Assembly (NCBI GenBank): GCA_014239335.1 | Contig: JAAZZC010000168.1 | Span: forward strand, 1 to 36,762 | Length of the DNA stretch: 36,762 nt | Source: Verrucomicrobiales bacterium | GTDB lineage: Bacteria; Verrucomicrobiota; Verrucomicrobiia; Verrucomicrobiales; DEV007 | Direction: 5' to 3' | Shown here: piece by piece, positions 19,660 through 28,800 of the stretch | Position numbering within the stretch: the first letter of the stretch is position 1 | How the letters are laid out: each line of letters begins with the position of its first letter | The notes under the pieces: generated by a model | Told to the model about the DNA's origin: nothing | Seen by the model: the letters and a program-made list of their open reading frames with translations, nothing else | Databases searched by the model: none | Made by a program: the position numbers and the translations under genes

Positions 19660-19699
19660 ATTTATCCCTAACAAAAATCAATTTTCGTTAGGGATAAAT
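19660..19699 (-). other. Intercistronic 18-bp stem-loop between DUF1592 and DUF1552 genes
   Basis: Arms 19660-19672 and 19687-19699 are perfect 13-base complements (ATTTATCCCTAAC / GTTAGGGATAAAT). Inside them AAAA (74-77 of the same hundred) pairs with TTTT. The one DNA mismatch (19673/19686) becomes a G-U wobble in the minus-strand RNA, giving a continuous 18-bp stem with loop UUGA. It covers the last codons and stop of the DUF1592 gene and ends 15 bases before the DUF1552 ATG. There is no U-tract, so an intrinsic terminator is unlikely; RNA processing, stability or translational control is inferred. Confidence 0.75.
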
Positions 19700-21720
19700 T
19701 TACTTTGGAATGGTTTACTACGGGTGATTTCATAAATCATAGCCCGCAAACTATAATTACGCTCAGCCGTCATTTTTGCAACTAAATCCAGAGCTTCAGA
19801 GTCTGCCACAGTGACCTCGCGACCAAGTGCAAAAGCCAATAAGTGTGCAGCCAATGCACGAGTAAAACGGTCCTTTTCTAAAAGTATAGTATCCTTAAAC
19901 TCGATAATACTGGAAAATTCATACTGCCTAAATAATTTGCCAGACGAATCGACCCTTTGGCCATTCTCGTAGTTATCTCGCCATCGACCCACAGCATCAA
20001 AGTTCTCTAAAGCGAATCCAAGAGGATCAAGTTTCACATGACACCCAGCACAATCAGCACGTTCACGATGTTGCGCAAAACGTTCACGGAATGTTTTCTT
20101 TTCAGCATTATCGGGATCTTCATGCTCAAGGGGCGGCACATCGGCTGGAGGAGGTTCTGGAGGATCGTTGAAAATGACACCTGCAATCCATGCTCCTCGT
20201 GTTATGGGCTTAGTTTCTTCAGGTCCTGATGTCATTGTGAGAACCGCAGCAGATGTGATGACCCCTCCCTGACGACGATCAGTCAAAGCAACACGTTGAA
20301 ATTGCATTGTAGTTGGGCCCCCGAGCCTACCTTTAATTTCTGGATCATACCACTTAGCAAGGCGCGCAGATCGAAAACTGTAATTTGAATCAATCAATTC
20401 AAGTATAGAACGATCCTCTATCAGTACATTTTCAAAAAGCAGCAGCGGCTCCATCATCATATCCATAGTGGTTCGATAATTTGGTGGAGCATAATAAAAG
20501 TCCGGATATTTCTTAACGTCAGGAACCGATGAAATGATCCGATCCAGTTGTAACCATTGGGAAGGAAAGCTATCACAGAAACGCTTAATGCGACGATCCT
20601 TAAGCATACGATCTAGTTGCTCATTTAGAATGACAGGGTCAGATAGACGGCCACTTTTTGCGGCTTTCAGTAAGACTTCGTCAGGCAAGCTCCCCCAAAG
20701 AAAAAAAGAGAGTCTAGAAGCTAGTTCATAATCATCAATTTTTTCAATAGAATTCTTTCCTACTTGCCTATCATATAGATAAAGAAATCGCGGTGATGCC
20801 AGAACTGCCGAGACTGTTTCCTTCATCGCATTCGTAAACGATTTTCCCGAACTGACGAGATTTTCAACGTGTTCCGCATAACGCTCGATTACATTTTTTT
20901 CGACAGGCCTGCGAAATGCTTTTGATAAGAAGGGATATAACCGTTCTCTAGATACATTAAGAATATTGGATTCTTGCTTAGGCTGTGCAAACAAGGCATT
21001 CCATGAACCGCAGGTCTTATTGTTAAAATTAGTACTTTGCACAATCGAACTCGCCAAAGTAAGGAAGCTCTCCATTAGAAAAGGTGATAAAGAGAGGTGA
21101 TCTCCCTGGTTATCGAAACCATTTTCAGCTCGAAGGTCCTGAGGGAACGGAGCGACCCCAGCTAGCCGAGGCTCAATCAATCCCGACTTTCCTAAAGGAC
21201 GACTGCTCACTGTCATTTTGTCTGGCATCTTACCAGTATCAGGGCGAAAATAATTACTTCGGTCCCTCATCATTTTTTCAGGAAGTGGGTAAACTTCGAC
21301 TTTCAGATTCAGAAGGTCCTTAACGGCATTAGCATACTGAAAACGATTCATTCTTCGAATCGGAGTGCGTGCAAATGACTTATTTTTAAGTATAGATTCC
21401 TTTAATATTACTTCTAGTTCCTTCAGAATTGATTGCTTTTTTGATTCCGGTATCTGAGTTTCCTCTTCGGGTGGCATTTCACCGTCCTCGATAGCTGTAA
21501 TTATTTTTTCGATTCGTTCAGCATCTTTTTGAAACTCGGGGAATGTGTTAATCTTCAGAAGGTTTAATTTTCCTTTAACTTTTCCTTTTTCCCCATGACA
21601 TTTAATGCAGCTTTCTTGGAAGACCGGCTTAACCAGTTCATTAAAGGCATGCTTTCTTTCTGACGCCTCTAAGTTAAGCGATAAACAAACAGCCAATAAA
21701 ATTACGGAATCCTTTTTCAT
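19678..21720 (-). CDS. DUF1592-type planctomycete cytochrome protein
   Basis: A 680-residue exported protein with a signal peptide (about 1-20). A planctomycete cytochrome c domain follows with CIKCH (Cys38, Cys41, His42) and GKVKGKLNLLKI. Then come the DUF1587 segment (RMNRFQYANAVKDLLNL), DUF1595 (RLYPFLSKAFRRPV), DUF1592 (ASPRFLYLYDR, YELASRLSFFLWGSLPD), DUF1588 (RGAWIAGVIFNDPPEPPPAD, then CAGCHVKLDPLGFALENFD) and DUF1585 (about 605-675). This is the full standard architecture and length. Function is unknown; a surface redox role is inferred from the haem motifs. It starts 13 bases after the epimerase gene and is followed, across the stem-loop, by its usual DUF1552 partner. Confidence 0.92.
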   Translation of the reverse strand: MKKDSVILLAVCLSLNLEASERKHAFNELVKPVFQESCIKCHGEKGKVKGKLNLLKINTFPEFQKDAERIEKIITAIEDGEMPPEEETQIPESKKQSILKELEVILKESILKNKSFARTPIRRMNRFQYANAVKDLLNLKVEVYPLPEKMMRDRSNYFRPDTGKMPDKMTVSSRPLGKSGLIEPRLAGVAPFPQDLRAENGFDNQGDHLSLSPFLMESFLTLASSIVQSTNFNNKTCGSWNALFAQPKQESNILNVSRERLYPFLSKAFRRPVEKNVIERYAEHVENLVSSGKSFTNAMKETVSAVLASPRFLYLYDRQVGKNSIEKIDDYELASRLSFFLWGSLPDEVLLKAAKSGRLSDPVILNEQLDRMLKDRRIKRFCDSFPSQWLQLDRIISSVPDVKKYPDFYYAPPNYRTTMDMMMEPLLLFENVLIEDRSILELIDSNYSFRSARLAKWYDPEIKGRLGGPTTMQFQRVALTDRRQGGVITSAAVLTMTSGPEETKPITRGAWIAGVIFNDPPEPPPADVPPLEHEDPDNAEKKTFRERFAQHRERADCAGCHVKLDPLGFALENFDAVGRWRDNYENGQRVDSSGKLFRQYEFSSIIEFKDTILLEKDRFTRALAAHLLAFALGREVTVADSEALDLVAKMTAERNYSLRAMIYEITRSKPFQSKFIPNEN

Positions 21721-21733
21721 TTCCTCTCAAGTA

Positions 21734-22738
21734 CTATCCTATACCAAAACGGAAAGGGTCAGAAGGATCAATCACAATGTTGGTCTCTCCGTTAACCCAA
21801 GCTCGGCCACTGACTCTTGGAATTACTTTTTGATCTTCTAATGGCATCACTTCGCCCTCAAAGACGGTTCCCAAAATACTACCCTGTCTCCAGATCTGAT
21901 CAGGTCCCAATTTTCCAGAAGCATACAAACAGGCTAACTTGGCACTAGTGCCGGTACCGCAAGGGGATCGATCATATTCTCCTCCCGGACACATCACGAA
22001 ATTTCTTGAATCTGATTTAACGGGATCAGAAGGAGGCCCAAAAATTTCAACATGATCAATTTTACTGCCATCATCACCAAGGATATTTGCAACTTCAAGA
22101 GCCTCCATTGCGGCAATCGAAAATGAGCTTAAATCCTTTAAGTTAATTAATTTAATTTCTGGACCGTAACCTTCTATGAGATAAAACCAATTACCTCCCC
22201 AAGCAACATCTCCTAAAACTTTACCAAATCCCTCAACATCAATTTCAACATTGCTCAGATAACGATAGCTAGGAACGTTTGTCACACTAACAGAACCATC
22301 TTCCCTAAGTTCAGCCTTTATGGTTCCGACCGGCGTCTCTATATCATGGCTTCCAGTTGAAATGCGACCCATGAATTCAAGAGTCTTAATGAGTCCCATA
22401 GTCCCATGTATACATCCCTTCAAGACACCTGAATTATTAAAAAAAATAACTCCCGCGGCTGACTTAGGGTCAGTAGGCTCACAAAGCAAAGCCCCTACCA
22501 TTGCTTCAAATCCTCTGGGTTCGCTTAATAAAGCAGTCCTCAACCAATGCGCTTTTTCTTCAAACCGATCTCTAAGTTCTGCCATATTACCTACCCCAAG
22601 ATCAGGCCCACCATCAACAACTACTCTAGTCGGTTCACCAGCAGTATGTGAATCAATGACTCTGATCTTATTAACGTCCTTGGGCATTACTGTATTTTTT
22701 AACTCTTTCGGTGCCGCCAGTCCAGCACACACAAACAT
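21734..22738 (-). CDS. 4-hydroxyproline 2-epimerase (proline racemase family)
   Basis: A protein of 334 residues; conserved sequence starts at KIRVIDSHTAGEPTRVVVDG, so the real start may be the internal Met at 22687, which would remove 17 residues. Both catalytic cysteines are present: Cys109 in the CxHGT motif (GCIHGTMG) and Cys260 in DRSPCGTGTSA. Retaining both distinguishes it from trans-3-hydroxyproline dehydratases, which have Ser or Thr at the first position. The expected reaction is trans-4-hydroxy-L-proline to cis-4-hydroxy-D-proline. The gene upstream encodes a D-amino-acid-dehydrogenase-like flavoprotein that would act on that product, which strongly supports hydroxyproline catabolism. 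A proline racemase is the main alternative. Confidence 0.87.
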   Translation of the reverse strand: MFVCAGLAAPKELKNTVMPKDVNKIRVIDSHTAGEPTRVVVDGGPDLGVGNMAELRDRFEEKAHWLRTALLSEPRGFEAMVGALLCEPTDPKSAAGVIFFNNSGVLKGCIHGTMGLIKTLEFMGRISTGSHDIETPVGTIKAELREDGSVSVTNVPSYRYLSNVEIDVEGFGKVLGDVAWGGNWFYLIEGYGPEIKLINLKDLSSFSIAAMEALEVANILGDDGSKIDHVEIFGPPSDPVKSDSRNFVMCPGGEYDRSPCGTGTSAKLACLYASGKLGPDQIWRQGSILGTVFEGEVMPLEDQKVIPRVSGRAWVNGETNIVIDPSDPFRFGIG

Positions 22739-22756
22739 TAAATTAATTCATATCTT

Positions 22757-24058
22757 TTAAGAAAATCGCCCCGGGAACAATGCATCCAATGGTAATTCGT
22801 TATAATCATTACAGAGGATATTTGCCATAATGTGACCAGTTATTGGACCAAGACTCAGGCCCATCATTGCGTGGCCAGTTGCAATAAAAACACCATCCGC
22901 ACCCGGACCGGCCGGGCCAATGTATGGTAACCCATCCGGAGAACAGGGTCTAAGACCAGACCATCTCTTGATCCCATTAAAATGCTCAACTTTAAACTGA
23001 GGAAAATATTTGGGGATTGACTTAAGAATACCCTTAACACGACGTGCATTTATTGCTAAATCGTTATCGCCTAATTCCATAGTCCCTGCAAAGCGTAAAC
23101 AATCACCCATCGGAGTCACTGCAACACGAGCCTCATTAAGAATAGAACAGACGCGAGGCAATTGAATGGGTTCTGGCACTGTCATTGAATAACCCTTACC
23201 GGCAAGGATCGGAAGATCTAGTCCCAAATCACGAGCCAGAGATGGTGACCATGCACCTCCCGCAATAACAAATTGATCAGCTTCGATATTATCATTTAAG
23301 GATTCACTTCCTCCTAAATCACTACAACGCAAGGCCTTGGCTTGGCCATTTTCTATAACAAAACCATCGGCACAGACTTGATGGTATATTTCTCCTCCCA
23401 TTCCAAGAATCTTTTTTCTCAGCTGATTTAAAAAGATAGAGGGATCTAAATGGCAATCCTGTTTAAACCAAATACCTCCTTCTACGTTCATCTCAATGTC
23501 TGGATCAATCTCAGCTAATCTTCTCGAATCACATACTTCTACTTCTAGACCAAGATCATTAGCATCCGATGCTAGACGCGATTCTTCTTCAAGTGAATTA
23601 GACCCCTTGCAGAGCATTAATAGCCCCCTCTTCACCAATTCATAAGAATCGTCCTCTGCCAGTTCAACAAAGAGCTCGCGGCTCTTCAAATTTAAATCAC
23701 GCAAAAACTCACGGTTATGAATGACATGTTTTTTATTTGCTGACCGCCAAAACAAATAAAGCCAACGCATTAATTTTCTGCTAGGTCTTAACCGAATCGC
23801 AAAAGGACTTTCAGAACTCAGCATCCACCGAAGTCCTAAAGCTATCATTCCAGGCGCAGCAAGAGGAACAAAATGACTTGGCACAACCATTCCGGCATTC
23901 TCTGTAGAGCAATTATCTCCTTCTTCGGAATTCCTTTCCAAAAGAATAACTTTTTTACCAGCTTTCAAGGCATAGTAAGCAACACAAAGCCCAATGACTC
24001 CCCCCCCAACAATCACAACCCTGTGCTTGTCTTGAAAATTATTTTGAGGAAGAGACAT
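22757..24058 (-). CDS. FAD-dependent D-amino acid (D-hydroxyproline) dehydrogenase
   Basis: A 433-residue DadA-like flavoprotein of the DAO fold. The N-terminal FAD-binding motif is VVIVGGGVIGLCVAYYALKA, ending in LLERN. Further family features are AGMVVPSHFVPLAAPG, the GGAWSPSLARDLGLDLPI segment, LRFAGTMELG, GLRPCSPDGLPYIGP and the C-terminal IATGHAMMGLSLGP. Together with the downstream epimerase it should oxidise cis-4-hydroxy-D-proline to 1-pyrroline-4-hydroxy-2-carboxylate, passing electrons to the respiratory chain. The deaminase and the 2-oxoglutarate semialdehyde dehydrogenase of this pathway are not in the window. It is the first gene of the operon; a plain D-amino acid dehydrogenase is the alternative. 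Confidence 0.87.
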   Translation of the reverse strand: MSLPQNNFQDKHRVVIVGGGVIGLCVAYYALKAGKKVILLERNSEEGDNCSTENAGMVVPSHFVPLAAPGMIALGLRWMLSSESPFAIRLRPSRKLMRWLYLFWRSANKKHVIHNREFLRDLNLKSRELFVELAEDDSYELVKRGLLMLCKGSNSLEEESRLASDANDLGLEVEVCDSRRLAEIDPDIEMNVEGGIWFKQDCHLDPSIFLNQLRKKILGMGGEIYHQVCADGFVIENGQAKALRCSDLGGSESLNDNIEADQFVIAGGAWSPSLARDLGLDLPILAGKGYSMTVPEPIQLPRVCSILNEARVAVTPMGDCLRFAGTMELGDNDLAINARRVKGILKSIPKYFPQFKVEHFNGIKRWSGLRPCSPDGLPYIGPAGPGADGVFIATGHAMMGLSLGPITGHIMANILCNDYNELPLDALFPGRFS

Positions 24059-24109
24059 TAGTATAGATAATTTTTTGCGTGTTAAAGTAGTAATACCTAA
24101 AATACAAGT

Positions 24110-24115
24110 ATTATA
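24110..24115 (-). promoter_or_regulatory. Candidate -10 box for the hydroxyproline operon
   Basis: A perfect minus-strand TATAAT lies 52 bases before the dehydrogenase ATG in the divergent gap shared with the sulfatase gene. No good -35 hexamer is seen. A 6-bp inverted repeat (TAATAC 24091-24096, GTATTA 24108-24113) overlaps it and could be a regulatory site. Confidence 0.3.
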
Positions 24116-24189
24116 GCCTGCTAAATGAACGTCTATTAAGAACTAGCAAAAAGTAAGACTAAGCCTACTACAAATATTTCATCATTCAT

Positions 24190-24213
24190 AAGTTTTCCAA
24201 TACTGGAAAATTT
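24190..24213 (+). promoter_or_regulatory. Inverted repeat upstream of the sulfatase gene
   Basis: TTTTCCA (24193-24199) and TGGAAAA (24204-24210) are perfect inverted arms around ATAC; in RNA the stem extends to about 10 bp with one G-U pair. It lies 33 bases before the sulfatase ATG and could be an operator or a 5' leader hairpin. It lacks a T-run that would suit a terminator beyond UUUU. Confidence 0.4.
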
Positions 24214-24245
24214 TGTATCATCAACACTTAATATTTAAAATTTAC

Positions 24246-25715
24246 ATGATTCACAAAATAGCATTTCTCTTTATCTCTATTCTGCTCTGCACTACAACCT
24301 CCCAAGCCAAACCTAACGTTCTTTTCATTGCAATTGACGATCAAAATGACTGGATCGGCTGCCTGGGAGGACATCCACAAATCCAGACCCCAAACATAGA
24401 TAAGCTCGCAGCAAGGGGGACCGTGTTTCTTAATGCCCACTGTCAATCACCACTGTGTAATCCATCACGGACAAGTCTAATGACAGGGCTACGCCCAACT
24501 ACGACTGGAATTTACGGGCTATCCCCATGGTTCCGTGATGTTCCTAATCTGAAAGATTTGGTCACTCTCCCTCAATATCTGAAATCACATGGATATAAAA
24601 CGATGTCAGCAGGAAAAATCTATCATGGTAGATATGGAAGGAATTCAAAAAAAAATAAAGAGTTCGATGTTCTTGGTCCAGGAGCAAGTCCAGCTCCCTT
24701 TCCAGAAAAAAGATTAGTCGTAAAGACTCCCCAAGCACACCGTTTAGTAGATTGGGGAACTTTTCCGCACAGGGATGAAGATAAGGGAGATTACAAAATA
24801 GCTGATTGGGCAATAGAACAAATTAATGATAAACCCAATGAGCCTTTCTTTCTTTCAGTAGGATTCTTCTTGCCGCATGTTCCTTGTTTCGCAACCCAGA
24901 AATGGTTTGATATTTATCCCGAAAACACTTTACAGCTTCCACAAATCAAACCCAATGACCGGAAAGACACTCCCCGTTTCTCCTGGTATCTGCATTGGAG
25001 ACTTCCCGAGGTCCGTCTCAAATTCTTACAAGAACACAATGAGTGGAAAAATTTAACCCGGTCATATCTGGCATGCACAAGTTTTGTCGACGCTCAGGTG
25101 GGACGAGTTCTGGAAGCTATAGAAAAAAATCAATTAACCGAAAATACAATTGTTGTTTTATGGTCCGATCATGGTTGGCACATTGGAGAAAAAGAAATTA
25201 CAGGAAAGAATACGCTCTGGGATGATGGGACCCGTGTTCCACTCATCTTCGCCGGCCCCGGAATAAGCAAAGGACGCTGCTCTCAACCCGCAGAGTTACT
25301 AGACATTTACCCATCCTTAAATGAACTTTGTGGACTCCCGTTCAAGAAAGGTCTAGAGGGCATTAGCCTAACACCTCAACTCAAAGACGCTTCAACAAAA
25401 CGTGACCGCCCGGCAATCACATCCCATAATCATGATAATAACGGAGTCCGGTCAGAAAAATGGCGTTACATCTTATACGCTGATGGGAGTGAGGAACTTT
25501 ATGATATGATAAAGGACCCCAACGAATGGACGAATCTTGCAAGTAGTGCTGAATATCGAAAAATAATGGAAAATCACCGCAAGTGGATCCCAAAAGATAA
25601 TAAGAAACCAGCACCTGGAAGCGCACATCGCGTGCTCACTTATGATAAGGAGTCCGGATCTGTCATTTGGGAAGGCAAACCCATCAAAAAGAACGACAAG
25701 ATTCCAGAAATTTAA
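24246..25715 (+). CDS. Secreted sulfatase, iduronate-2-sulfatase-like
   Basis: A 489-residue type I sulfatase from ATG 24246. This start gives a clean signal peptide (MIHKIAFLFISILLCTTTSQA); an upstream TTG at 24213 would spoil it. Metal-site residues Asp31 and Asp32 lie in LFIAIDDQNDW. The formylglycine site is Cys71 in CNPSRTSLMTG, matching CxPSR. Later motifs are SAGKIYHG, VGFFLPHVP, WSDHGWHIGEK and DDGTRVPLIFAGPG, close to the iduronate-2-sulfatase group. It should remove sulfate esters from polysaccharides or glycans outside the cytoplasm; the Cys must be converted to formylglycine by a maturase not seen here. The following CotH protein gene is co-directional, 99 bases away. Confidence 0.92.
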   Translation: MIHKIAFLFISILLCTTTSQAKPNVLFIAIDDQNDWIGCLGGHPQIQTPNIDKLAARGTVFLNAHCQSPLCNPSRTSLMTGLRPTTTGIYGLSPWFRDVPNLKDLVTLPQYLKSHGYKTMSAGKIYHGRYGRNSKKNKEFDVLGPGASPAPFPEKRLVVKTPQAHRLVDWGTFPHRDEDKGDYKIADWAIEQINDKPNEPFFLSVGFFLPHVPCFATQKWFDIYPENTLQLPQIKPNDRKDTPRFSWYLHWRLPEVRLKFLQEHNEWKNLTRSYLACTSFVDAQVGRVLEAIEKNQLTENTIVVLWSDHGWHIGEKEITGKNTLWDDGTRVPLIFAGPGISKGRCSQPAELLDIYPSLNELCGLPFKKGLEGISLTPQLKDASTKRDRPAITSHNHDNNGVRSEKWRYILYADGSEELYDMIKDPNEWTNLASSAEYRKIMENHRKWIPKDNKKPAPGSAHRVLTYDKESGSVIWEGKPIKKNDKIPEI

Positions 25716-25814
25716 ATAGGATACTGGCCTTAATATTGTTCGAAATAATTGAGAATATCTCTCAAAATTCTTTTATTCGGCTTATTATTTTTATGGGCTA
25801 TATTAAAGTCCCCT

Positions 25815-28800
25815 ATGAATCATTCCCCCAAGTGTTATCGATCGATAATCTTGTTATGCTGCTCGATTTTATTTTTAATTTCTAGAGCCTTCTCAGTTCC
25901 AATCATTAATGAATTCGTCGCCTTAAATAACTCAACGCTTTACGATGAGGATGGGCAATCATCCGATTGGATCGAAATTTACAATCCACACCAAGACATC
26001 GTTGATCTTGAAGGATACTTCCTTACGAATGACCGGGAGAATCTGAAAAAGTGGGAATTTCCAAAAGTTTCATTAGCTGTTGATGGATATTTAGTCGTGT
26101 TCGCATCCGGCAAGGACCGTGACAATGGAGAGCTCCACACAAACTTTAAAATTTCAAAATCTGGAGGATACCTTGGCCTCGTGGACCCTGATGGAAAAAC
26201 CGTCGTTTCTGAATTATCTAACTTCCCAGCCCAATATGAAAATTTCTCATATGGCATAAAAGCAGACGGGGAAAGCTTTTCAACTACACTAGTTAGCGAA
26301 GGAGATGCTTGTAAATTATTAGTGCCCACTAACAACATCGGAACTACTTGGAGATCAATTAATTACAATGATGAAACTTGGTCAGATGCCACAACAGGAA
26401 TTGGATATGAGCGCTCGAGTGGATATGAAAATCTAATAGGTGCTGGCGGTGATATTGAAGGACAAACTTATGACACAAACTCTACTGCGTTTATACGAAT
26501 TCCTTTTTCAATCGATTCATTGAAAGGGCTTTCCAGTCTTACTTTCCGCATGAAATACGACGATGGATTCATTGCATATATTAACGGCACAGAAATCGCT
26601 TCAGGAAATAAGCCAGTATCACCTGCCTGGAACTCAGACGCTAGCACAGATCATCCTGACAGCCAGGCAATCTCGTTCGTCGATACAGACCTGTCCACGC
26701 AAGCTTCAGAAATTGTCCAGACAGGTAACAATATATTAGCAATTCATGCAATGAATGGTGACACAAGAAGTTCTGACCTACTGGCCCTTCCTCGCCTCGA
26801 GGCCCAATTCATCATAAAACCTGATGAAGGAGCCGAACCAAAACCACCTGAATTAGGATATTTTCAAATTCCAAGCCCTGGAAAAAACAATGGATCTGAC
26901 TCGGGATTACCTTCCGGATCGGTTTTAATTTCTCAACCTGGCCGAGGCTTCACTGGAAACTTAACTCTTAGCCTGTCCACAAAATCAACCCAAGCGCAAA
27001 TCCGATACACAACTAACGGTTCATTGCCAACAGAAGCATCATCTCTGTACACAGGCGGCATTATAAATCTCGAGAGATCAACACTCCTGCGTACTCGCTC
27101 CTTTGAGGATGGACTGACAGCCGGTCCAGTATCAGAAGCTGGTTACATAAGCCTCTCAACGGACGCTCAAAATTTCAGTTCTAACCTTCCTGTAATCATT
27201 ATGGAACGGTTTTCAAATGGTGGCACTACAGCAGCTAATGGTAAAACATTTACTTTCTTTGCATTCTTTGAACCTGATCCACAAACAGGAAAAACACGAC
27301 TCAATGGTCCCTACTCGTTAGGTACACGAGGAGGATGGAAGGTGAGAGGGTCATCATCTTCAGGATTCAGTAAAAAAGCATTCTCCATTGAGGCATGGAA
27401 CGAATCAAACCAAAATAAAAACATCTCCCCACTGGGGTTCCCGGAAGAATCAGATTTCATTCTAAATGCTCGATCAGTGTACGATCGCAGCCTGATGAGA
27501 AATGCTTTTATTTATGAACTTAGTAATCAGGTCGGAAGATATGCTGTGAGAACAAAGTTCGTAGAACTTTTCAAAGATGATAATGGCGGAACCTTAAGTT
27601 ATAGCAACGATTACGATGGGGTTTATACATTCATGGAAAAAATCTCGCGTGACAAAGAGCGTGTTAATGTCGAAAGACTAACTGATAATGTATCCGAGGA
27701 ACCTGAAATTACAGGAGGATACATTCTCAAAGTGGATCGCCTTGATCCCGGTGATTCTGGTTTACGAGCGGGCGGACAAACACTCGGATGGGTATATCCT
27801 AAAGAAGATGATGTCAGCTCTGATCAGTCAAACTGGGTCCGGGAATACATAAACGAGATGAGCTCTGCTCTTAGCACTGATAAATTCGGAGACTACATTA
27901 ATACCCTTTCCTGGGTAGATCATCATTTGCTAAATGTTTTAACACTGAATGCAGACGCACTAAGGCTCTCAACTTTCTTTCATAAAAAACGAAATGAAAA
28001 AATTGAGTATGGTCCAATATGGGACTTTGACCGATCAATGGAATCAACGGACGGGCGCGATAATAATCCTTCAACATGGTCCGGAGGAACGTCCTATTTT
28101 ACTTTCCCTTGGTGGGGATCTCTATTTGATAATGAAAATTTCTGGCAAGTTTACATCGATCGCTATTTCGAACTCCGCGAAGGTGCATTTGCGACATCAA
28201 ACGTACATTCGATCATCGATAATATGGCAACTGAACTCAATGAAGCTCAGGCAAGAAATTTTCAAAGGTGGTCAGATCAGCCACGTTTCGGCAGCTATCA
28301 GGGAGAAATTAATCATCTCAAGGACTGGCTAGGAACTCGTCTCGATTGGATGGACAGACAATTTGCACCAAGGCCAACAACAAATAAAACAGCAGGATCT
28401 TATCCACCAGGCACAAGAATCACACTGAACGCAAATTTGGTAGGGAATCAGAACATTTATTATACGCTTGATGGAAGTGATCCTAGGCCACCTGACCAAT
28501 CAGAACCATTAAATGGAACTACTATTATTGATGAAGATATCGCTGTCCGGGCATTTGTACCAAACTCCAACATTAGTGCATCATGGTACAGAGACTTAAA
28601 CTTCAATGACAGTTCCTGGATACAAGGAACAAACGGCGTTGGTTATGAAAGAAGTAATGGTTATGATCCATACATCAACATAGACGTTGACGATGAGATT
28701 AGCGGAAGAACTTCTTGCTATATCAGAGTTAAATTTAATCTAACTCAAACCGATATCGAAAAGTGGAACTATATGATTCTTCAAATGCGATATGATGACG

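Noticed and set aside
22320..22760. 146-codon plus-strand open frame opposite the epimerase gene
   Set aside because: It is antisense to strongly conserved catalytic sequence and lacks any recognisable protein features.
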